NCBI GenBank assembly: GCA_964568735.1
Contig: CAZMRF010000005.1
Coordinates: 1-64,000 of the forward strand
Source of the DNA: CAZMRF01 sp964568735
GTDB lineage: Bacteria; Acidobacteriota; Polarisedimenticolia; JACPZX01
Length of the DNA: 64,000 bases
Direction: 5' to 3'
Positions within the stretch are counted from its first letter, which is position 1; each line of letters begins with the position of its first letter. The notes beneath the pieces are model-generated. The model did no database searches and was not told the DNA's origin. It saw only the letters and a list, made by a program, of their open reading frames with translations. A program made the position numbers and the translations under genes. This document shows, piece after piece, positions 59,305-64,000 of this stretch.

Positions 59305-61704
59305 TCAGTCCTTGAGAACCGCCACCGTGGCGCCGGTGCCGCCCGCGCGGGGGTCGGCGGGCTTGTGCTCGAGGACCATGGGGTGATCGCTCAGGAATGC
59401 GGCCACCGCCTGGCGCAGGCGGCCCGTGCCGTGGCCGTGAACGATGCGCACCTCGCGGTGGCCCGCCAGGATCACGTCGTCGAAGAACTTCTCCATCGCG
59501 GCTCGCGCTTCCTCGACCGTCCTGCCGATGAGATTGATCTCCGAAGGGACGTTCTCCTTCCTCGCCATGTCGAGCGTCACGCCCGCGGGGAGTGAGATGG
59601 ACATCCTCGGCAGGGGCGCCCCACCCCCTTGGAGCGGCTCGCAGTCGGCCAGCGGCACGGTCATCCGCTTGTTGCGGACGATGAGATCCACGCGGCGCCG
59701 CTTCATGTTCACCGACTGGACGACCCCCTCGGACTTGAGGCTCCGGACCATCACTCTCGATCCGGGCACCGGGCCGGCCACGGCGGGCTCCTCGTCGCTC
59801 ACCGGGAGCCTCCCGGCTCCCGCGTGCGCCGGAGCGGGCGGCACCAGATCCTCCGCGAGCTTCTCCTTCACGCGGCGCTCCCGCAGCCTCGCCTCGCTCC
59901 TGAGCTGCAGCGCGGCGGCCCTGTCGGTCAGCTCCTTCTCGATCCCGGCCGCGGCGCCGCCGATCTTCTCGAGGGCGGCCGCGATCGCCTCGTCGTAGCG
60001 GCGCCTCAGATCGGCCTCCTCGCTCCGCGCCCGCTCGCGCGCCTCCGCCCCCTCCGCCGCGGCACGCTCGTGCTCGGCTCGCGCGCGCTCCAGCTCCGAG
60101 GCGCGCTCCCCGACGAGCGTCTGGAGGCGGACCAGGTAGGCGTCCACCATCCTGTGGGCCTCGCCGAGGCGCTGGCGTGCCTCCTCAAGGATCGGCTCCG
60201 GCAGGCCGAGGCGCGCCGCCATCTCCAGCCCGCCGCTGCGCCCCGCGAGGCCGGGGATGAGGCGGTGCGTCGGCGCCAGAGCCTCCTCGTCGAACTCCAT
60301 GGAGGCATTCCCGGCCCCCTCGGTCACCTCCGCCCACGCCTTCAACGCGCCGTGGTGCGTGGTGGCGACGACGCAGGCGCCGTGGCGCCGGAAGTGATCG
60401 ACGATCGCCACTGCGAGCGCGCCCTCTTCTTCCGGGTCCGTTCCGCCTCCCACCTCGTCGAGGAGGACCAGAGCCGGGCTTCGGAGCGCGTCGGTCATCT
60501 CGCCAATCCTTATCATCCTGGCCGAGAAGGTCGAGAGGTTCTCCGTGATGGACTGGCGATCACCCACGTCGGCGAGGATCTTCGCGAAGACGGGAAGGAC
60601 GGCATGGCGCGCGGGCAGCAGCACGCCGCTCTGGTTCATCAGAGCGAGCAGGCCGGCGGTTTTCAAAGCCACCGTCTTGCCGCCCGTATTGGGCCCCGAC
60701 AGGACGAGCGCGTGGCCGCCGCCCGGCACCTCGAAATCGAGAGGGACGATCAGCTCGCCTCTCTCGCGGAGCGCGGCTTCCAGCACCGGGTGGCGCGCCC
60801 CCTCCAGCGTGATCCCCTCTCCCTCCCCCGCCGGGACACAGGCGTACTCCTCGGCGAAGATGGCACAGGCGCCCAGGAGGTCGGACTCGCCGAGGACACG
60901 GCAGAGAGTCCTCAGCTCGGGCAGGTTCGCTCTGAGGCGCGAGCCGATCTCGAGGAGGATGCGCCTCCCCTCGGCCTCCTCCTCCTCGCGCAGGGTGACC
61001 AGCTCGTTGTTCAGCTCCACGACCTCGAGGGGCTCGACGAAGACCGTCGCGCCCGTGGAGGAGGCGCCGTGGATGATCCCGGGGATCCCCTTCCTCGCCT
61101 CGACCTTCACGGGGACGACGAAGCGGCTGTTGCGGACCGTGACGAACTCGTCCTGGATCGCATCCCGGATCAGGTCCTGATCGATGAAGCGCCTCAGGCG
61201 CTGCTGGAGGCGCCCCTCCATCACGGCGATGCGGGCGCGCAGCTCGGCGAGCTTCGTGGAGGCGCGGTCCTCGAGCTTCCCGTCGAGAGCGATCTTGCCG
61301 GCGAGATCGTTCAGGAGGGGACGGAGGTTCGGGACGGCTCCCGCGAGATCCCAGATCCTCGGGTAGCGGGCTCGCACGGCCGCCGCCTCGTCGCGCCAGG
61401 AGAGGCCGGCCCGGATCACCGCGAGGATGCGCGCCACTCGCGGAGGCTCGGGGAGGTTCCCTTCGGGCTCGAGCGCGGTGAGGATCTCGCCCGGGTCTTC
61501 GACCGTGCCCGGCCCGGGCGGCCGCAGCTCCCTGAGGAATGCCAGCGCCTCCGTGGCGCGGCGGCGGCGCACGGAGACCTCCTCGGGGTCGGGCGACGGA
61601 GCCAGCCCCTGGAGCGCCGCATGCCCGAGCGGGCTGCGCAGCTTCGATCCCAGCAGGCGCTTCAGCCCGCCGAACTCCAGCGCCTCGAGTGTGATGGCAT
61701 CCAT
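59305..61704 (-). CDS. mutS2: Endonuclease MutS2
   Basis: A 799-residue MutS2 protein, involved in recombination control and rescue of collided ribosomes. MutS core and clamp, ATPase domain with Walker A LSGPNTGGKTVALKTAG (about 335), LLDEVGGGTDPEEEGAL (Walker B) and the helix-turn-helix-like dimer region, a long coiled coil (about 510-620), and a C-terminal Smr nuclease domain (about 715-799) with INLIGRTVEEA and the HGHGTGRL motif (about 753-760). ATG 61704 was used; ATG 61722 is an alternative. It follows pgsA by less than 30 bases. Confidence 0.93.
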   Translation of the reverse strand: MDAITLEALEFGGLKRLLGSKLRSPLGHAALQGLAPSPDPEEVSVRRRRATEALAFLRELRPPGPGTVEDPGEILTALEPEGNLPEPPRVARILAVIRAGLSWRDEAAAVRARYPRIWDLAGAVPNLRPLLNDLAGKIALDGKLEDRASTKLAELRARIAVMEGRLQQRLRRFIDQDLIRDAIQDEFVTVRNSRFVVPVKVEARKGIPGIIHGASSTGATVFVEPLEVVELNNELVTLREEEEAEGRRILLEIGSRLRANLPELRTLCRVLGESDLLGACAIFAEEYACVPAGEGEGITLEGARHPVLEAALRERGELIVPLDFEVPGGGHALVLSGPNTGGKTVALKTAGLLALMNQSGVLLPARHAVLPVFAKILADVGDRQSITENLSTFSARMIRIGEMTDALRSPALVLLDEVGGGTDPEEEGALAVAIVDHFRRHGACVVATTHHGALKAWAEVTEGAGNASMEFDEEALAPTHRLIPGLAGRSGGLEMAARLGLPEPILEEARQRLGEAHRMVDAYLVRLQTLVGERASELERARAEHERAAAEGAEARERARSEEADLRRRYDEAIAAALEKIGGAAAGIEKELTDRAAALQLRSEARLRERRVKEKLAEDLVPPAPAHAGAGRLPVSDEEPAVAGPVPGSRVMVRSLKSEGVVQSVNMKRRRVDLIVRNKRMTVPLADCEPLQGGGAPLPRMSISLPAGVTLDMARKENVPSEINLIGRTVEEARAAMEKFFDDVILAGHREVRIVHGHGTGRLRQAVAAFLSDHPMVLEHKPADPRAGGTGATVAVLKD

Positions 61705-61730
61705 GGCTGGCGGCCTGTGCATGTGCGCGC

Positions 61731-62324
61731 TCAGGCGGCGCCGTCCCGCGCGGCCGCCGGGTTCCCCCAGATGGCCTGAAAGATGTAGTGAAGGCCGCTG
61801 GAGAGGACGAGCGCGAGCGTGGCGTAGCACATCCAGGGCACGAGGGTGCCGGAACGGCCGCCGCCGTAGTTGGAGAAGAGGACGGCCAGGACCGTCAGGA
61901 TCTGGATCGCGGTCGTGGCCTTCCCCAGCAGCGTCGGGATGAAGGCGGTGCGCGCCCCCGTGACGTAGAGCACTCCGGCGATGAGCGCGATGATGACGTC
62001 CCGGCCGATCGAGAGGATGACCAGGTAGATCGGCAGCCGGTTCAGAAGGACGAAGTTCGGCAGGATCTTGGGATGGTCCGGGAGGCTCAGGACGACGAAG
62101 GCGGCGGTGAGCAGCAGCTTGTCCGCCATCGGATCCAGGATCGCCCCGAGGGCGGTGGCCTGCTTCCACATCCTCGCGATGATGCCGTCGAGGAAGTCCG
62201 TGATCCCGGCCACGCCGAAGATGACGAGCGCGAGCCCGAAGCGGCTCTCCGTCACCGCGATGATGAAGAAGGGGACGAGGGCGAGGCGCAGGACCGTGAG
62301 GAGATTCGCGAAGGTCAGGCCCAT
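61731..62324 (-). CDS. pgsA: CDP-alcohol phosphatidyltransferase (PgsA-like)
   Basis: A 197-residue membrane enzyme, probably phosphatidylglycerophosphate synthase. The CDP-alcohol phosphotransferase signature D-G-x2-A-R-x8-G-x3-D-x3-D is complete in FLDGIIARMWKQATALGAILDPMADK (about 44-69). N-terminal NLLTVLRLALVPFFI and five or six transmembrane helices complete the fold. It forms an operon with mutS2 downstream and the csgG-like gene upstream. Confidence 0.9.
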   Translation of the reverse strand: MGLTFANLLTVLRLALVPFFIIAVTESRFGLALVIFGVAGITDFLDGIIARMWKQATALGAILDPMADKLLLTAAFVVLSLPDHPKILPNFVLLNRLPIYLVILSIGRDVIIALIAGVLYVTGARTAFIPTLLGKATTAIQILTVLAVLFSNYGGGRSGTLVPWMCYATLALVLSSGLHYIFQAIWGNPAAARDGAA

Positions 62325-62368
62325 GCGCGCCTCAGGAGCCTGCCCGCTTCATCGCCCCCGGGCCTCCC

Positions 62369-63286
62369 TCAGGAGCCCGCAGGCTTCGCGACGTCCCCGC
62401 CCTGGAACCCGCTGCCGCTCTGGGGCGATGCGATCGCGACCTTGTCCTTGACCTCTCTCACGACGATGCGGCCGACGAGCGTCATCTCGACGTCGAGGAC
62501 GGCTCCCGTGTCGGGATCCTTGATCTCCTTGCCGACGCGAAATACGTCGAAGAGGTCGCCGGCCTTGATCCCCTCCGAAGCGCCCTTGTTCAGGTAGATC
62601 TTGTCCCCGGAGACGTTCGCGATCTTCGCCTCGAGGCCGCCGCCGCCGCGAAGGCTCGACACGAGGTTCTCGGACCCGGCGGCCATCTTCTGCGCCAGCT
62701 CCTCGACGCAGGGGCGGAAGACCTTGTCGATCTTCGTCTCGTCGAAGTCCACGCCGCCGCCTGCGCCGAAGACATGCACCTTGAACGAGGAATCCTCGTT
62801 CGCGGCCGTTTCCGCGAAGACGATCTCCGCCGTATTGGTGTTGACGAGCCGCACGTCGAGCGCGCCCTCAAGGGTGTTCTTCGAGGCGCTGAAGCTGAGG
62901 CCCCCGCCGCCGCTCTGGCGAACGCCGAGCTTCGTGATGTCTCCCACGAGGATCAGCTCCACGCCGAGGATCCTGCCGATCTTCGCGGCCGTCGTGGCGT
63001 CCACGGCGCCCGAAGCACCCATGCCCTGCTCCTTGAGGACCTCGTCGATGCGCTTGCGCTCGATCACGGTGAACTTCCCCGTCTTGACGAGCTGCGTCTC
63101 GAACATGCCGTTCACGACGCTGCTCGAGAGGTGGGCATAGCCACTGGAGATGTGGGTGGAGTCGAAGGGAAGGACCGCGATCCGGGGCTTCTTCGCCTGC
63201 GCGTAGGAGGCTGCAGCGGCCAGGATAGCCAGGGCCGGGAGGATCACCATCAGTCTTCGCACGTTCGTGAGGGCGGATCGCTTCAT
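62369..63286 (-). CDS. CsgG/HfaB-family exported protein
   Basis: A 305-residue secreted protein with a signal peptide (RRLMVILPALAILAAAASYAQA, cleavage after AQA) and a CsgG-type domain: RIAVLPFDST, LSSSVVNGMFETQLVKTGKFTVIERKRIDEVLKEQG and AAKIGRILGVELILVGDI. The last part (about 215-300) has a beta-domain (GDKIYLNKGASEGIKAGDLFDVFR). CsgG in curli systems forms the outer-membrane secretion pore; members such as this one, without csgA, B, E or F nearby, are common and of unknown role. No lipobox Cys is visible. Confidence 0.83.
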   Translation of the reverse strand: MKRSALTNVRRLMVILPALAILAAAASYAQAKKPRIAVLPFDSTHISSGYAHLSSSVVNGMFETQLVKTGKFTVIERKRIDEVLKEQGMGASGAVDATTAAKIGRILGVELILVGDITKLGVRQSGGGGLSFSASKNTLEGALDVRLVNTNTAEIVFAETAANEDSSFKVHVFGAGGGVDFDETKIDKVFRPCVEELAQKMAAGSENLVSSLRGGGGLEAKIANVSGDKIYLNKGASEGIKAGDLFDVFRVGKEIKDPDTGAVLDVEMTLVGRIVVREVKDKVAIASPQSGSGFQGGDVAKPAGS

Positions 63287-63440
63287 TCCCTAATTCTCCT
63301 TGAGGGCCTAATCCTCCGCGATTCAAGAGGCGGATTTGCAGCCCGGCCAGTCCCTGTGACGACAACAAGGTGGGGTCATTACAGCACCCTTTCCCGCCGT
63401 GTCAAGGCGTTCGGTCGCACAGACGTCTACCGACGCTATC

Positions 63441-63536
63441 CCCGGGTCGTTCGAGCAACTCAGGAACTACCCCGACTTGGTCTCTGAGGACATCCTCACC
63501 TGCCTGGCATACGCGAGCGAGCGCCTCGAAACCTAG
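63441..63536 (+). pseudogene. DUF433 antitoxin remnant (C-terminal 30 residues)
   Basis: A 96-base stretch encodes SFEQLRNYPDLVSEDILTCLAYASERLET then a TAG stop. It is a 5'-truncated copy of the DUF433 protein at 58937-59179 (there KNYPGLIHEDILACLAYASERLET); the nucleotide match is close (for example GCGAGCGAGCGCCTCGAAACC versus GCCAGCGAGCGCCTCGAAACC, one mismatch). No start codon in frame. The area 63287-63894 has no intact gene; this and the next remnant are the only recognisable content. Confidence 0.7.
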
Positions 63537-63561
63537 AAGGTCTACCCCCCCCGGTCAAGTG

Positions 63562-63640
63562 ATGCCTTTCCTGGGCAACGAGAACTTCTCTGGGGAGGCT
63601 CTCGAGGGGCTCAGATCGCTCGGACATCATGTGATCCAAG
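63562..63640 (+). pseudogene. DUF5615 PIN-like toxin remnant
   Basis: Starting with ATG at 63562, 26 bases after the DUF433 remnant, a short frame encodes MPFLGNENFSGEALEGLRSLG then HHVI, which matches the N-terminus of DUF5615 PIN-like toxins (MRFLxDENFxGxxxxALRxxGHDV). The essential Asp before Glu is Asn here, and similarity fades after about 25 residues. Together with the preceding piece it is the fossil of a DUF433-DUF5615 toxin-antitoxin pair. Confidence 0.65.
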
Positions 63641-63894
63641 AAGCCAAGCATGAGTCCAACCTGAACCGTGGCCGCGGAGAGGTTCGTTGGCAGTGCCGAA
63701 TGAGTGCGTCGCAAGTGGGCTGCAGCACCCGGCTCAGGACGTCGAGCTGATCCCACAGCGTCTGCGATTCGATAGGAGGCCTTCCCGCCGGTCTTGGGGG
63801 GGCAACCGGCGACCCCGCGGCCCCGTACGTCCCGCTCGGGTGACCAGAGTGGTGATAGAATTTCCTACACTTTGAATGTGCAGGGGGGCCCTCG

Positions 63895-64000
63895 ATGGCC
63901 GACGAAACAAAGGAAAAGCTCAAGAACGCGGCGGCAGTCTTCGCCAGCGGTTACGTCAAGCGGTGGATGGAGGGCAACTACGATCGACTGATGACCACTG
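63895..64000 (+). CDS. Unknown protein, 5' part only
   Basis: ATG at 63895 behind a GGGGGG ribosome-site-like run opens a frame that leaves the window: MADETKEKLKNAAAVFASG then YVKRWMEGNYDRLMTT. The charged helical N-terminus looks like a soluble protein; too little is visible to assign a family. Confidence 0.5.
   Translation, partial: MADETKEKLKNAAAVFASGYVKRWMEGNYDRLMTT

Noticed and set aside
59629..61779. A 716-codon open frame antisense to mutS2
   Set aside because: Mirror of the strongly biased mutS2 codons in GC-rich DNA; it has no recognisable domain, and mutS2 itself is certain. The same applies to the long antisense frames at 4679-6001, 18004-19653, 19684-22275, 28714-30765 and 34307-36091.
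62369..63286. Curli secretion operon
   Set aside because: Only a CsgG-family domain is present; no csgA, csgB, csgE or csgF homologue is nearby and the protein lacks a lipobox.

Overview
This is a GC-rich bacterial chromosomal segment, most likely from an uncultured soil, sediment or aquifer lineage. The gene set (a Rieske/cytochrome b complex, a complete heme-handling Ccm operon with Cys-type CcmE, MJ0042-type zinc-ribbon/receiver proteins, several DUF4388 proteins, DUF362, a decaprenyl-phosphate phosphoribosyltransferase-like UbiA protein, many TTG/GTG starts) fits Acidobacteriota or a neighbouring deep phylum. The phylum is an inference from family content; no rRNA or other marker settles it. 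No rRNA, tRNA or CRISPR array was found.

Layout. 1-7.8 kb: start of a cytochrome b gene and its Rieske partner, a HEAT-repeat membrane protein, a DUF2064 transferase, DUF3467, RecG, and an M28 peptidase broken by a one-base frameshift. 7.9-14.9 kb: threonine dehydratase, a DUF4143 ATPase, a GT-C glycosyltransferase, a SEC-C protein, and a Fic protein with an array of CTACTAAT operator-like motifs. 15-24.3 kb: a DCC/lipase-maturation-factor fusion, a 4-hydroxybenzoyl-CoA-reductase-type molybdoenzyme (hcrC-A-B) with a Mo-cofactor nucleotidyltransferase, and two membrane proteins. 24.6-33 kb: cell-envelope glycosyltransferases, a HAMP protein, a receiver-DUF4388 regulator, DUF362-UbiA, GT2, GreA, and a zinc-ribbon receiver protein. 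33.0-33.5 kb: an intergenic region holding a candidate small RNA on the minus strand (near-consensus promoter, two hairpins, perfect intrinsic terminator). 33.5-39.1 kb: the cytochrome c maturation operon ccmE-F-H-I-A-B-C-D. 39.2-44.3 kb: gamma-glutamyltransferase, LOG-family protein, signal peptidase I, a small protein, NadB. 44.3-55.4 kb: a DUF4388-SPOR / peptidase MA / DUF4388-DnaJ-TPR gene set, a NYN RNase-like protein, a second gluzincin, FtcD, FIST, and an EamA transporter.

55.5-59.2 kb is an accessory island: an addiction-module antitoxin, a HigBA-like pair with its own promoter, three minus-strand cassette-like genes separated by attC-like sites, and a truncated, catalytically damaged C-terminus of an integron integrase (IntI), ending in an orphan DUF433 antitoxin. 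It reads as a decayed chromosomal integron whose integrase lies in the same orientation as its cassettes. 59.3-64 kb returns to housekeeping genes (MutS2, PgsA, a CsgG-like protein), followed by a second, degraded DUF433/DUF5615 toxin-antitoxin remnant and the start of an unknown gene.

Working together: the respiratory bc complex needs the Ccm operon for its c-type hemes; MocA serves the Hcr molybdoenzyme; the glycosyltransferases and the UbiA protein point to envelope polysaccharide or arabinan-like assembly; TA modules and the integron remnant mark the mobile part.
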